The position numbers and the translations under genes are program-made. This document shows positions 1 to 8,695 of a DNA stretch of 51,101 nucleotides, piece after piece; the first letter of the stretch is position 1, and each line of letters begins with the position of its first letter. The notes beneath the pieces are model-generated. The model ran no database searches. It saw only the letters and a program-made list of their open reading frames with translations, and had not been told where the DNA came from. Origin of the DNA: Arthrobacter sp. efr-133-R2A-120 (GTDB taxonomy: Bacteria; Actinomycetota; Actinomycetes; Actinomycetales; Micrococcaceae); the NCBI RefSeq assembly GCF_030209835.1, contig NZ_JARVRF010000062.1:1-51101 (forward strand). The letters run 5' to 3'.

Positions 1-82
1 TCACCAACGCTACGAAAGCTGGCTCAACGACCATTGACAGCTATAGGAGCATCAATATAAGGCCGTCGCTCAGGACTTCGAC

Positions 83-136
83 TCATGGCAACCTCCGCGT
101 AGCCGGATACGTTGCCTCATGTGAAAACCTCCGCGT
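83..136. repeat. Imperfect direct repeat in a gene-poor left edge
   Basis: Two copies of a roughly 20-base element lie close together: one begins CTCATGGCAACCTCCGCGT (ending at 100) and the other CTCATGTGAAAACCTCCGCGT (116-136). They share the 10-base core ACCTCCGCGT at 91-100 and 127-136. GGCAAC and GTTGCC also form small inverted arms around the first copy. No gene is intact here. Together with the coding debris beside it, this could be a scar of a mobile element or rearrangement, but I cannot identify an element. Confidence 0.35.
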
Positions 137-197
137 CGCGGCGTCGTTCGCAAGTGTGGCGGCAGTTGGGGGTTATGCCTTTTTCGTGGAGCTAACG

Positions 198-412
198 ATG
201 GCCCGGCAACAAGCTCTGACGTAGAAGAAGGCGCTGCTCAAGCCCCAGCTCCCGTTCCGCACCCCTGCCGAATGGGATGACGCCATCCCGGTGTTTGTGA
301 GATCGACCTGATGGGCCAGGCTTTGTATGAGAGCATCCACGCCGGAAAGGTTTTGCGCGTTCAGCGGCAGCCCGCCCGCAGTTACGGTTCGCTCCGCATC
401 GTGTTCGCCTGA
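198..412 (+). pseudogene. Degraded small gene, family unknown
   Basis: An ATG at 198 is preceded by GTGGAG at good Shine-Dalgarno spacing and reads MARQQALT before a TAG at 222. After that stop the frame continues with protein-like sequence (KKALLKPQLPFRTPAEWDDA), and about position 290 a different frame takes over, open from 281 to a TGA at 410-412, with EIDLMGQALYESIHAGKVL and RVQRQPARSYGSLRIVFA. One early stop plus one frame change could explain a broken gene of about 70 codons. Its end overlaps the 3' end of degV on the other strand. I do not recognise the family. The alternative is chance open frame in GC-rich DNA. Confidence 0.35.
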
Positions 413-1431
413 TCCGTTGTGGCTCCCGCAGTGCCGCTGAGGAGCGTTCCGGCGCCAGGGGTACTGCTTTCCCCGACAACCACGGCCAAAACGCCGAGCC
501 CCGCGTGGGCCGCGAGAACGGCAGGCAGGGTACTGATCTGCGCAGGCGGGCAACCGCGGCAGTTCTCTCCCAGCCTGGCCGCGAGGCGCTCTGCCTCTGC
601 CAGGTTCCCAAAATGGTGCACGGCGAGCCGAGATTGTCCTGCAGGCCGGGAATTGACATCCGCAGCAACGATTTCCTCAAGCCGGGCAACGGCCTTGGCA
701 GCCGAGCGCACCTTCTCAAGCGGCACGATCTTGCCGTCGTCGACCGCGAGGATCGGCTTGATGGACAGCATGGCCCCGAGCCACGACGCAGCAGTGCCGA
801 TTCGGCCGCCGCGCCGGAGCTGCTCAAGGCTCGGCACATAGAAGTAGACCTTGGTGCGGCTCAATCGTTCCTCGGCAAAGTGACGGACTTCGGCTGCCGA
901 ACGGCCGTCTGCGGCCGCAACCAGTGCGCTTTGGACGCCCATCCCTAGCGCCATTCCCACGGTGCGGGAGTCAATGACTTCGACGGGGATCGAGACGCGC
1001 TGCGCGGCCATCCGCGCTGAATCGGCGGTGCCGGACAGTCCGGCGGAAATGTGGATGGAGACGACGGCTTCGAAACCGCGATCCCGGGCGGCGAGATAAG
1101 CCTGCTCGAACTGGCCGGGTGAGGGTCTGGAAGTCTTCACGGACGATCCCGCCGCCAGGGCCAACGCTAGCGTCTGGGTGATGTCGTCCTCCCCTTCGCC
1201 GTAGATCTCCTCGCCCACCATCACGGGCATCGGCACGACGGCGAGGCGGCCGTCGGCGATGAACGCCTTGACCCATTCGGCCGGTAGCGCGGCAGCCGAA
1301 TCGGTGACGACGGCGGTGCGCACGACGGCGGGCGCCGGCTCAGTTCCGGCGCGGCCCGGCGTCGTGGATTGGCGCAGGCGGGCCAAACGTTCCTTGAGCC
1401 ACAACCATGCGGGTGGTTCGCGGTCCGTCAA
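382..1431 (-). CDS. DegV family fatty-acid-binding protein
   Basis: DegV-type protein of about 349 residues. The DegV opening VVTDSAAALP lies near residue 40, followed by the internal signatures SIHISAGLSGTADSARMAA and VIDSRTVGMALG, and YVPSLEQLRRGGRIGTAASWLG in the second lobe. Family members bind a fatty acid in the cleft between two alpha/beta lobes and can hand it to fatty acid kinase (family knowledge). I chose the TTG at 1431 because AGGAGG sits five bases upstream; a TTG at 1467 is also in frame. About 30 residues before the DegV fold and a Gly/Ser/Thr-rich tail after it are extra. It lies 57 bases after leuS and probably shares its transcript. Confidence 0.85.
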   Translation of the reverse strand: MTDREPPAWLWLKERLARLRQSTTPGRAGTEPAPAVVRTAVVTDSAAALPAEWVKAFIADGRLAVVPMPVMVGEEIYGEGEDDITQTLALALAAGSSVKTSRPSPGQFEQAYLAARDRGFEAVVSIHISAGLSGTADSARMAAQRVSIPVEVIDSRTVGMALGMGVQSALVAAADGRSAAEVRHFAEERLSRTKVYFYVPSLEQLRRGGRIGTAASWLGAMLSIKPILAVDDGKIVPLEKVRSAAKAVARLEEIVAADVNSRPAGQSRLAVHHFGNLAEAERLAARLGENCRGCPPAQISTLPAVLAAHAGLGVLAVVVGESSTPGAGTLLSGTAGATTDQANTMRSEP

Positions 1432-1488
1432 GGGAGCCTCCTGGAGCTGGTGGCTGGCCGCCGGCAAGCGCCGGCGGCCGGTTCCCGG

Positions 1489-4041
1489 CTAGGCCGGGAC
1501 GATGTTGACCAGTTTAGGCGCGCGCACGATCACCGTGCGGATGCCGCGGCCATCGAGTGCTCGTTGCACGTTTTCGCTGGCCAGGGCGAGTTCGCGCAGG
1601 GCGTCCTCACTGATGTCCGGAGAAACGTCCAAGCGGTCACGGACCTTGCCCTGGACCTGCACGACAGCCGTCACGGTGTCCTGGACAAGAAGTGAGGCAT
1701 CGTGGGAGGGCCAACCGGCGTTCGCCACCGAGGCCGGGTGGCCCAGCTGGTTCCAGAGGTCCTCGGCCGTGTACGGCGCGAAGAGGCTCAGGATGACTGC
1801 GACGGCTTCCACGGCTTCACGGACAGCCGGGTCCGCGCCACCGGCACCGGAGTCGATGGTTTTGCGGGTCGCGTTGACGAGCTCCATCAGCTTGGCCACC
1901 ACGACGTTGAACTTGTTGTTGTCCAACAGATCAGCGGCGTCGGCGATGGTCCTGTGGGTGACGGTGCGCAGCGCGCGGTCACCAGTGGAGACATCGACGC
2001 CGGGCTCGCTTGCCACGTCCTGGCCAAGGCGCCAGGCACGGGCAAGGAACTTTGCCGAGCCCGACGGCGAGACGTCCGCCCAGTCGACGTCGTCCTCCGG
2101 CGGGGAAGCAAAGACCATCGTCAAGCGGACGGCGTCGACACCGAACTTGTCCAGTTGCTCGCCAAGATCCACCCCGTTGCCGAGGGACTTGCTCATGGCC
2201 TTGCCGCCGTTGAGGACCTGCCCCTGGTTGAGCAAGGCGCTGAAGGGTTCGTCCGCGGCAAGCAGGCCCATGTCGTGGATGACCTTGGTGAAGAAGCGGG
2301 CGTAGAGCAAGTGCAGGATGGCGTGCTCCACGCCACCCACATACTGGCCGACCGGCATCCAGTCGTTGATCTTGGCGGGATCGAACGGTCCCTCGGTGTA
2401 GTGCGGGGAAACGAAGCGCAGGAAGTACCAGGACGAGTCAACGAACGTGTCCATGGTGTCCGTGTCGCGCTGGGCGGCCCGTCCGCAGTTCGGGCACTCG
2501 ACGTTGACCCATTCCAGTGCCGCGGCGAGAGGAGACGTGCCCCTCGGCGACAGCGCCTCGCCGCGCAGGTTTTCGGGCAGAGTGACAGGGAGTTGATCGT
2601 CCGGTACCGGCACCTCGCCGCATTCCGCGCAGTGGATGATCGGGATCGGGGTACCCCAGAAACGCTGCCGGCTCAGGAGCCAGTCGCGCAGGCGGAAGTT
2701 AACGAACTTCTCCCCTGTGCCCAGCTTCTCCAGGATGTCGATGGCTGCGGGGATAGCTTCGGCCTTGGACAAGCCGTCCAATTCGCCGGAGTTCATCAGG
2801 GTGCCTTCGCCGGCGGTCGCAACGCCGGTCTCCGCCGGGTCTTCCCCGCCGGTGTTCAGGACCGGCCGCACGGGCAGGCCAAAGGCGCGGGCGAAGTCGA
2901 GGTCGCGCTGGTCGTGCGCGGGCACTGCCATGATGGCGCCCGTGCCGTAGTCGGCAAGCACGTAGTCGGCTGCCCAGACGGGCAGTTTTTCACCGTTGAG
3001 CGGGTTGATGGCGTAGCGGCCGGTGAACACGCCTGTCTTCTCGCGCTCAGTGGACTGGCGTTCGATGTCGGACAGAGCCTTGACCTTTTCGCGGTAGGCC
3101 ATGAGGGAGTCGTGGTGTTCGGGTGTGACCAGGTCCAATGCCAGGTGCGCGTCCGCGGCGACGACGAAGAACGTAGCACCGTACAGGGTGTCCGGTCGGG
3201 TGGTGAAGACAGTGACTTCGCGCTCGGCGCGGCCGTCCGTGGCTTCGATGGCGAACCGCACGTGTGCGCCCTCGGAGCGGCCGATCCAGTTCCGCTGCAT
3301 CGCCAGGACGCGCTCGGGCCAGTGTCCCTGGAGCTCGGACATATCGTCCAGCAGGCGGTCGGCGTAGTCGGTGATCTTGAAGTACCACTGGTTCAGGGAC
3401 TTCTTCGTGACAGGGGTCCCGCAGCGTTCGCACGCGCCGTTGACCACTTGTTCGTTCGCCAGGACGGTCAGGTCCTTCGGGCACCAGTTGACGGGCGAAT
3501 CCTTGCGGTATGCCAGCCCGCGCTCGTAGAAGCGCTTGAACAGCCATTGCGTCCAGCGGTAGTACTCCGGGTCCGAAGTGTGCAATCGGCGGGACCAATC
3601 AGCAGAGATCGCGTAGCGCTTGAACGATGCGGCCTGCGTGTCGATGTTGGCGTACGTCCACTCGCTGGGGTGTGCGTTGCGCTTGATGGCGGCGTTTTCC
3701 GCGGGCAGTCCAAAGGAGTCCCAGCCGATGGGGTGCAGGACGTCGAAACCCTTCTGGCGGAGGTACCTCGCCACGACGTCGCCCATCGCGAAGGCCTCGG
3801 CGTGGCCCATGTGGAGGTCACCTGAGGGGTAGGGGAACATGTCCAGGACATAGCGCCGCTCGCGGGAGCCGTCGTCAACAGGGGTGAAGACTTTGAGGTC
3901 TTCCCAGACCTGCGGCCACTTGGCCTCCATCGAGGCGAAGCTGTAGACACCCTCCTCGGGCGTCTCGCCTGCCACTGTTGACTGTGCTCCGGTTTCTGTC
4001 TCCGGCTGAACGCTCACTGCTGCCCTCTTCTGTTCTTCCAT
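1489..4041 (-). CDS. leuS: Leucyl-tRNA synthetase
   Basis: Class I aminoacyl-tRNA synthetase that charges tRNA-Leu, 850 residues with the ATG at 4041. The HIGH signature is HMGH at about 77-80 in PYPSGDLHMGHAEAF. The KMSKS loop appears as AMSKS near 613. The CP1 editing domain carries TTRPDTLYGATF near 280, and a zinc-knuckle-like pair CPKD and CERCG lies near 190-205. The start is set by GGAGCAGGAGG ten bases upstream of ATG; a TTG at 4089 is in frame but lies inside the leader terminator. The N-terminus has about 30 extra residues rich in Gly, Thr and Glu. Upstream lies a leucine-rich leader peptide and terminator, so expression probably responds to Leu-tRNA charging. Confidence 0.97.
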   Translation of the reverse strand: MEEQKRAAVSVQPETETGAQSTVAGETPEEGVYSFASMEAKWPQVWEDLKVFTPVDDGSRERRYVLDMFPYPSGDLHMGHAEAFAMGDVVARYLRQKGFDVLHPIGWDSFGLPAENAAIKRNAHPSEWTYANIDTQAASFKRYAISADWSRRLHTSDPEYYRWTQWLFKRFYERGLAYRKDSPVNWCPKDLTVLANEQVVNGACERCGTPVTKKSLNQWYFKITDYADRLLDDMSELQGHWPERVLAMQRNWIGRSEGAHVRFAIEATDGRAEREVTVFTTRPDTLYGATFFVVAADAHLALDLVTPEHHDSLMAYREKVKALSDIERQSTEREKTGVFTGRYAINPLNGEKLPVWAADYVLADYGTGAIMAVPAHDQRDLDFARAFGLPVRPVLNTGGEDPAETGVATAGEGTLMNSGELDGLSKAEAIPAAIDILEKLGTGEKFVNFRLRDWLLSRQRFWGTPIPIIHCAECGEVPVPDDQLPVTLPENLRGEALSPRGTSPLAAALEWVNVECPNCGRAAQRDTDTMDTFVDSSWYFLRFVSPHYTEGPFDPAKINDWMPVGQYVGGVEHAILHLLYARFFTKVIHDMGLLAADEPFSALLNQGQVLNGGKAMSKSLGNGVDLGEQLDKFGVDAVRLTMVFASPPEDDVDWADVSPSGSAKFLARAWRLGQDVASEPGVDVSTGDRALRTVTHRTIADAADLLDNNKFNVVVAKLMELVNATRKTIDSGAGGADPAVREAVEAVAVILSLFAPYTAEDLWNQLGHPASVANAGWPSHDASLLVQDTVTAVVQVQGKVRDRLDVSPDISEDALRELALASENVQRALDGRGIRTVIVRAPKLVNIVPA

Positions 4042-4091
4042 GACGGTTTTGCCTCCTGCTCCGGGTCCCGGAAGGTCCCGGACACACAAAA

Positions 4092-4111
4092 GCCCCTCGA
4101 CAAGGAGGGGC
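4092..4111 (-). terminator. Attenuator terminator in the leuS leader
   Basis: On the minus strand GCCCCTC, a short loop CTTGTC-like, and GAGGGGC form a compact GC hairpin followed directly by CTTTTGTGTG. It stands between the leader ORF (4156-4182) and the leuS start codon at 4041. A second hairpin precedes it: GCCGCCCGGT (4147-4156), which overlaps the leader stop codon, can pair with ACCGAGCGGC (4113-4122), with one mismatch. A terminator between leader peptide and structural gene is the layout of ribosome-mediated attenuation. Confidence 0.65.
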
Positions 4112-4155
4112 GGCCGCTCGGTTCGCGATGATCTAAATCGACGAATACCGGGCGG

Positions 4156-4182
4156 CTAGCTAAGCAGAAGGATCGCACGCAT
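4156..4182 (-). CDS. Leucine-rich leader peptide of leuS
   Basis: A tiny ORF reading MRAILLLS then TAG, with three successive leucine codons CTT CTG CTT. AAGGTGG lies five bases before the ATG and could be its Shine-Dalgarno. Alternatively TAAGGT, six bases before ATG, could be a -10 element that makes the message start at the ATG (leaderless). Ribosome stalling at uncharged Leu codons would control the hairpins between 4092 and 4156 and so readthrough into leuS. The peptide and hairpins are seen; the mechanism is inferred from classical attenuators. Confidence 0.65.
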   Translation of the reverse strand: MRAILLLS

Positions 4183-4243
4183 AGAGCCACCTTACCGCAC
4201 CAAGCCCATGGCGTGGTTTCAAGGAAGCCGTGCAGCGCGGACT

Positions 4244-4315
4244 GAGGTTCCGGGGACTCCCCGCCATGGTGTGGTGGGCACCGCGAAGCGGGCGGGCGGG
4301 AGTCCCCGGAACCTC
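4244..4315. terminator. Long inverted repeat after glpK
   Basis: GAGGTTCCGGGGACTCCC (4244-4261) is matched exactly by its reverse complement at 4298-4315, around a 36-base GC-rich centre. It begins 12 bases beyond the glpK stop and ends 60 bases before the leuS leader. It has no clear U tract, so it may be a factor-dependent terminator or a dispersed REP-like element. Confidence 0.55.
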
Positions 4316-4327
4316 TCTCAAGCAGGC

Positions 4328-5842
4328 CTACTTAACGTCCTCGTCCACCCAATCCATGGACTTGGTCACAGCCTTCTTCCACAGGCGCATCTGCCGCTCC
4401 TGCTCTTCGGCCGGAAGCTGCGGCTCCCAGCGCTTGTCCTCGCCCCAGTTTGAGCTGAGTTCGCCGAGGTCCTTCCAGAAGCCGACGGCGAGGCCTGCAG
4501 CGTAGGCGGCACCCAGGGCCGTGGTTTCGACGACCTTCGGACGGACCACGGGCACGCCGAGGATGTCGGCCTGGAACTGCATGAGCGCCTCATTGGCGAC
4601 CATTCCGCCGTCGACCTTCAACTCGGTCAGCGGAACGCCCGAGTCCGCGTTGACGGCGTCGAGCACTTCGCGGGTCTGGAATGCGGTGGCCTCGAGTGCC
4701 GCGCGGGCGATGTGGCCCTTGTTCGCAAAACGGGTCAGGCCAACGATGGCTCCGCGGGCGTCAGCGCGCCAGTACGGGGCGAACAGTCCGGAGAACGCCG
4801 GCACGATGTAGACGCCGCCATTGTCCTCGACGCCGGCAGCCAGCGTCTCGACTTCGGGAGCGGAGCTGATCAAGCCGAGGTTGTCGCGGAGCCACTGGAT
4901 CAGTGAACCCGTGACGGCGATGGAGCCTTCCAGCGCGTAGTGCGGTTTCGCGTCGCCCAGCTTGTAGCCCAGCGTGGTCAGCAGGCCGTTCTTCGAGTGG
5001 ACGATTTCTTCGCCCGTGTTGAAGATCAGGAAGCAGCCCGTGCCATAGGTGTTCTTGGCTTCGCCGGCCTGGAACGCCGCCTGGCCGAAGGTTGCCGCTT
5101 GCTGGTCGCCCAGGATGCCCGCGACGGGTACTTCCCGCAGCAATTGCGAGGTGTGCACCGTGCCGTAGACCTCCGAAGAGGACTTGATGGCGGGCATCAT
5201 CGACGCCGGCACCCCGAAGGTGTCCAGGATGTCCTGGTCCCATTGCAAGGTGTCGAGGTCCATGAACATGGTGCGCGAGGCGTTGGTGACATCCGTGGCG
5301 TGCACGCCGCCGTCGACGCCGCCTGTCAGGTTCCACAGGACCCAGCAGTCGGTGTTGCCGAAGATGAGGTCCCCGGCTTCAGCCTTGGCCCGCGCACCTT
5401 CGACGTTGTCCAGGATCCACTTGATCTTGGTGCCGGAGAAGTAGGTGGCCAAGGGCAGGCCGACCTTCTGCTTGAAGCGCTCGGGTCCACCGTCCTGGGC
5501 CAGCTCGTCCACGATTGGCTGTGTGCGGGTGTCCTGCCAGACGATCGCGTTGTAGATGGGTTCGCCCGTGTTCTTGTCCCACACGACGGTGGTTTCGCGC
5601 TGGTTGGTGATGCCGACGGCGGCGATGTCGTGCCGGGTCAGGTTCGCCTTGGAGAGCGCGGAGCCAATGACCTCGCGGGTGTTGTCCCAGATTTCAACCG
5701 GGTTGTGCTCCACCCATCCGGCCTGGGGGAAGATCTGCTCGTGCTCCATCTGGCCGGACGAAACGATGTTTCCCGAGTGGTCGAAAACGATGGCACGCGA
5801 GCTGGTGGTTCCCTGGTCAATGGCGATGACGTATTGCGACAT
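4328..5842 (-). CDS. glpK: Glycerol kinase
   Basis: ATP-dependent phosphorylation of glycerol to sn-glycerol 3-phosphate in the cytoplasm. The 504-residue length is typical. The FGGY/ASKHA fold shows AIDQGTTSSRAIVFD at residues 6-20, the substrate-side ILGDQQAATFGQ motif, GTGCFLIFNTG, and the C-terminal LKVDGGMVANEALMQ nucleotide-site motif. ATG start at 5842 is preceded by GGACGTC. It follows glpF by 57 bases and glpD further upstream, so uptake, phosphorylation and oxidation of glycerol are co-located. A large inverted repeat follows the stop codon. Confidence 0.97.
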   Translation of the reverse strand: MSQYVIAIDQGTTSSRAIVFDHSGNIVSSGQMEHEQIFPQAGWVEHNPVEIWDNTREVIGSALSKANLTRHDIAAVGITNQRETTVVWDKNTGEPIYNAIVWQDTRTQPIVDELAQDGGPERFKQKVGLPLATYFSGTKIKWILDNVEGARAKAEAGDLIFGNTDCWVLWNLTGGVDGGVHATDVTNASRTMFMDLDTLQWDQDILDTFGVPASMMPAIKSSSEVYGTVHTSQLLREVPVAGILGDQQAATFGQAAFQAGEAKNTYGTGCFLIFNTGEEIVHSKNGLLTTLGYKLGDAKPHYALEGSIAVTGSLIQWLRDNLGLISSAPEVETLAAGVEDNGGVYIVPAFSGLFAPYWRADARGAIVGLTRFANKGHIARAALEATAFQTREVLDAVNADSGVPLTELKVDGGMVANEALMQFQADILGVPVVRPKVVETTALGAAYAAGLAVGFWKDLGELSSNWGEDKRWEPQLPAEEQERQMRLWKKAVTKSMDWVDEDVK

Positions 5843-5899
5843 TTTGACGTCCTTGTCTGCTTGCTTTGGTAGTTGCGGGAAAAGTTTCTGAGCGGTTTG

Positions 5900-6649
5900 C
5901 TACTTGGCGACAGTGGCCATGATCGGTATTGAGTGGGCGACGAGTCCGGCGATGGTTCCACCCAGGAGCGGGCCGACGATCGGAACCCAGGAGTAGGCCC
6001 AGTCGCTGGAGCCCTTGCCCTTGATCGGCAGAATGGCGTGGGCGATGCGCGGACCGAGGTCACGGGCCGGGTTGATGGCATAGCCCGTGGGGCCGCCAAG
6101 GGATGCGCCGATACCCACGACGAGCAATGCCACTGCGAGCGGCCCGAGGCCGGACGGAGTGCCGCCGAAGGTCAGGATCACGAAGACCAGCACGAAAGTG
6201 CCGATGATTTCCGTGACGAGGTTCCAAGGGTACGAGCGGATAGCCGGTCCCGTGGAGAACACCGCGAGTTTGCTTGCTGCCAGCGGCTCGGCGTCGAAGT
6301 GCTGCTTGTGGGCGAGCCAGGCGAAGATGGCGCCGAGAAAGGCGCCGGTCAGTTCTCCACCGAAGTAGGTGAACGTGGACGCCGCGCTCACGGCTACCCC
6401 TGGGGCGAACTCGGCTTTGCCGTCAACCAAGAGGCCAAGCGTGACGGCCGGGTTCAGGTGCGCGCCGGACATGGCCGCCACGTATACGCCGGCGAATACT
6501 GCGATGCCCCAGCCAAAATTCACCATCAGGAACCCGCCGTTGTTACCCTTTGTGCCCTTGAGCGCGACGTTTGCCACAACGCCACAGCCAAGGAGGGTAA
6601 GCATGCCGGTTCCGAACACTTCGGAAAGGAAAACAATTCCGAGAGACAT
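5900..6649 (-). CDS. glpF: Glycerol uptake facilitator (aquaglyceroporin)
   Basis: MIP-family channel of about 249 residues for facilitated entry of glycerol. Both pore half-helix NPA boxes are present: HLNPAVTLG in the first half and YAINPARDLGPR in the second; the Arg of the selectivity filter follows the second NPA. Six hydrophobic helices are apparent, starting with FLSEVFGTGMLTLLGCG. ATG at 6649 is chosen because AGGAG lies six bases upstream; a longer in-frame reading to 6742 would cross two hairpins and add low-complexity sequence. It precedes glpK. Confidence 0.95.
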   Translation of the reverse strand: MSLGIVFLSEVFGTGMLTLLGCGVVANVALKGTKGNNGGFLMVNFGWGIAVFAGVYVAAMSGAHLNPAVTLGLLVDGKAEFAPGVAVSAASTFTYFGGELTGAFLGAIFAWLAHKQHFDAEPLAASKLAVFSTGPAIRSYPWNLVTEIIGTFVLVFVILTFGGTPSGLGPLAVALLVVGIGASLGGPTGYAINPARDLGPRIAHAILPIKGKGSSDWAYSWVPIVGPLLGGTIAGLVAHSIPIMATVAK

Positions 6650-6704
6650 CTTTGACTCCTCATTTTCTTCTGTTGTCAGCCCTGCAGGTTTTGTTGGGGC
6701 CGTT

Positions 6705-6768
6705 GGGCCGGCGTCTGTTAGCGCCGGCCCGGTTGCGGTCATCCCTCACGGAGCGGAAGACCGCAACC
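6705..6768 (-). promoter_or_regulatory. Two tandem hairpins between glpD and glpF
   Basis: GGGCCGGCG (6705-6713) pairs with CGCCGGCCC (6722-6730). Immediately adjacent, GGTTGCGGTC (6731-6740) pairs with GACCGCAACC (6759-6768). They occupy the 174-base gap between the glpD stop and the glpF start and lack a U tract. They could cause partial termination or protect RNA ends, setting different levels of glpD and glpFK. Function is inferred only from position. Confidence 0.45.
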
Positions 6769-6823
6769 CTTGTGTCCAGGCTTCTTGGCCGGAACAATCA
6801 AGCTGATGTGACGTACATTACGT

Positions 6824-8695
6824 TCATGCGACGAGGCTGTGAACAGTCACGCCATGAAAACGCAGAAGCACCTCCTGTGCATGCTGGATTTCCGCTTCAC
6901 GCTGCGCTGCATCCCAGCCAAGCTGCGTGGCGAGGACCTCGGCGATTTCGTTCAGGAGCTCCCCCGTCACGAGGCCGCGGAAGGCCAGTGAGGTGCGGCG
7001 GATGAGGACATCCACGAGGTGCCCGATCTGTTCGTTGGCAGCCATGAACTCAAGCTCCCGGACGCTGAGCTCATTCGTGGAGCGCAGTTTCCGGTCCTCC
7101 CCCGCCTTGAGATAGGCAATGACGTCCTCAGCACGGGTGCCATAACGGGTGAGCAAACCGCCGACCCGGTCGGCGCCGAGACCGGGAGCCATGTGCTTCT
7201 TGACCCAGTCCTGGATTCCGTCTTCGCTATCAGGGAAACCCAAGCCGCCTCCGATGGCGAGTTTCGCCGTCGAGACCTTCCGTTCCATGCCCAGCTCCCG
7301 GAGGACGTCGTTGCTCAGGTGTTCGGCGAGGGCCCGGAACGTGGTCCACTTTCCGCCGATCAATGAAAGTACGACGGCGGCCTTGCCGCCTTGGGCGGCC
7401 GCAGGACCGGAGGCGTCCCGCTCCCTTCGCTCGATACGGTAGTCGCGTGACACGAAGCCAGGCTGGGTGTCGTCGTGGCGCGGAAGCGGGCGGACGCCGG
7501 CGAAGCTGTAGACGATATGGCTGCGCTCAACCTTGATGGACGGGAAGACATGCCCGACGAGGTCGAAGAAGTAGTCGATCTCGGCTTCGGTGCACACGGC
7601 ATCCTGGGCCATGTCGGCGTCGACGTCGGTGGTGCCCACCAGGACGCGGTCACCCATCGGATAGATGAGCACGATCCGCCCGTCCGTGTGTTCAAAGAAG
7701 ATCTCGCGGCCTCCGCAAGCTGAGAGCAATTCCGGGTGGTCCAAGACAATGTGGGAACCCTTGGTTCCTCCCATGAAGCGGCTCGCGGCACCCATTGCCT
7801 CGTTGGTGAGATCCACCCAGGCGCCGGTGGTGTTGACGATAACGTCGGCCTGGAAGCTGAATTCCTCGCCCGTGAGCTCATCGCGCAGCAAAACAGCGCG
7901 CGGTGAGTCAGCGGTGGAGTCCATCGAAACAGAGTCCATCGAAACAAGGGAGACGTAGTTGCTGGCCCGGGAGCTGCCGCCCGGCAAACCGCTTCCGATA
8001 CCCGCCTTTTCACCGTCCTGCAGCACATCGAGCGTCAGTCGCTCAGGGTTGTGCACGGACGCGTCAAAGTACGTGGCTGCATATTTGATGCCGGGGTGCA
8101 ATCGCGGCAACTCGGCCAAGGCCTTGTCCTTGCCACGGAACTGATGGCGGGGGACACTGCCGCCATCGCGGGAGAAGAAGTCGTACATGCTCAGACCGAG
8201 CTTGATGAGGAACGCGCCGCGCTCCTGCGGCTTGCCTTGCTTGTGCGTGAGGAAGCGTGTGGGGGCGGAAAGTATCCCGGAGAAGGTACTGAAGATGGGG
8301 ATGGTTGTCTGCAACGGCTTCACGTAATGGGGGGCGATCTTCAAAAGCCGGTTGCGCTCCACCACCGATTCCTGAACGAGGCGGAATTCGCCGTTCTCGA
8401 GGTAGCGGATTCCTCCATGGATCATGTGGGATGAGGCTCCGCTGGCGCCCTGGCAGTAGTCACCGCGTTCCACGAGGGCGACGTCCACGCCTTGCAACGC
8501 CAAATCGCGGAATGTTCCGACGCCGTTGATGCCGCCGCCGATGATCAGCACCTGGGCTTGCGGGCGTTCGCGAAGTGCCGAAGCCGAGGCCCGACGGGGT
8601 GATCCTGCTGCGGAACCGGAATTGCTGGTGTATCCCAAAACTGCTCCCTTGGGCTTTGGTTTGTGCGCTGCATCACTTGACGTCGCACCTTGCAC
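6824..8695 (-). CDS. glpD: Glycerol-3-phosphate dehydrogenase, FAD-dependent
   Basis: Oxidises glycerol 3-phosphate to dihydroxyacetone phosphate, passing electrons to the respiratory chain; membrane associated. The protein has 623 residues from GTG at 8695. An FAD-binding Rossmann motif VLIIGGGINGVGTFRDLA lies near residue 50, followed by GASGASSHMIHGGIRYL, which is typical of GlpD, and the later FAGVRPLP segment. The first 45 residues are low-complexity and the start is uncertain because no strong Shine-Dalgarno precedes GTG. The start lies next to palindromes shared with the divergent SorC-type regulator, suggesting control by that protein. Confidence 0.95.
   Translation of the reverse strand: MQGATSSDAAHKPKPKGAVLGYTSNSGSAAGSPRRASASALRERPQAQVLIIGGGINGVGTFRDLALQGVDVALVERGDYCQGASGASSHMIHGGIRYLENGEFRLVQESVVERNRLLKIAPHYVKPLQTTIPIFSTFSGILSAPTRFLTHKQGKPQERGAFLIKLGLSMYDFFSRDGGSVPRHQFRGKDKALAELPRLHPGIKYAATYFDASVHNPERLTLDVLQDGEKAGIGSGLPGGSSRASNYVSLVSMDSVSMDSTADSPRAVLLRDELTGEEFSFQADVIVNTTGAWVDLTNEAMGAASRFMGGTKGSHIVLDHPELLSACGGREIFFEHTDGRIVLIYPMGDRVLVGTTDVDADMAQDAVCTEAEIDYFFDLVGHVFPSIKVERSHIVYSFAGVRPLPRHDDTQPGFVSRDYRIERRERDASGPAAAQGGKAAVVLSLIGGKWTTFRALAEHLSNDVLRELGMERKVSTAKLAIGGGLGFPDSEDGIQDWVKKHMAPGLGADRVGGLLTRYGTRAEDVIAYLKAGEDRKLRSTNELSVRELEFMAANEQIGHLVDVLIRRTSLAFRGLVTGELLNEIAEVLATQLGWDAAQREAEIQHAQEVLLRFHGVTVHSLVA

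Noticed and set aside
1702..3825. Long plus-strand open frame opposite leuS
   Set aside because: Shadow of leuS; amino-acid make-up is that of antisense high-GC frames and no start signal is present.
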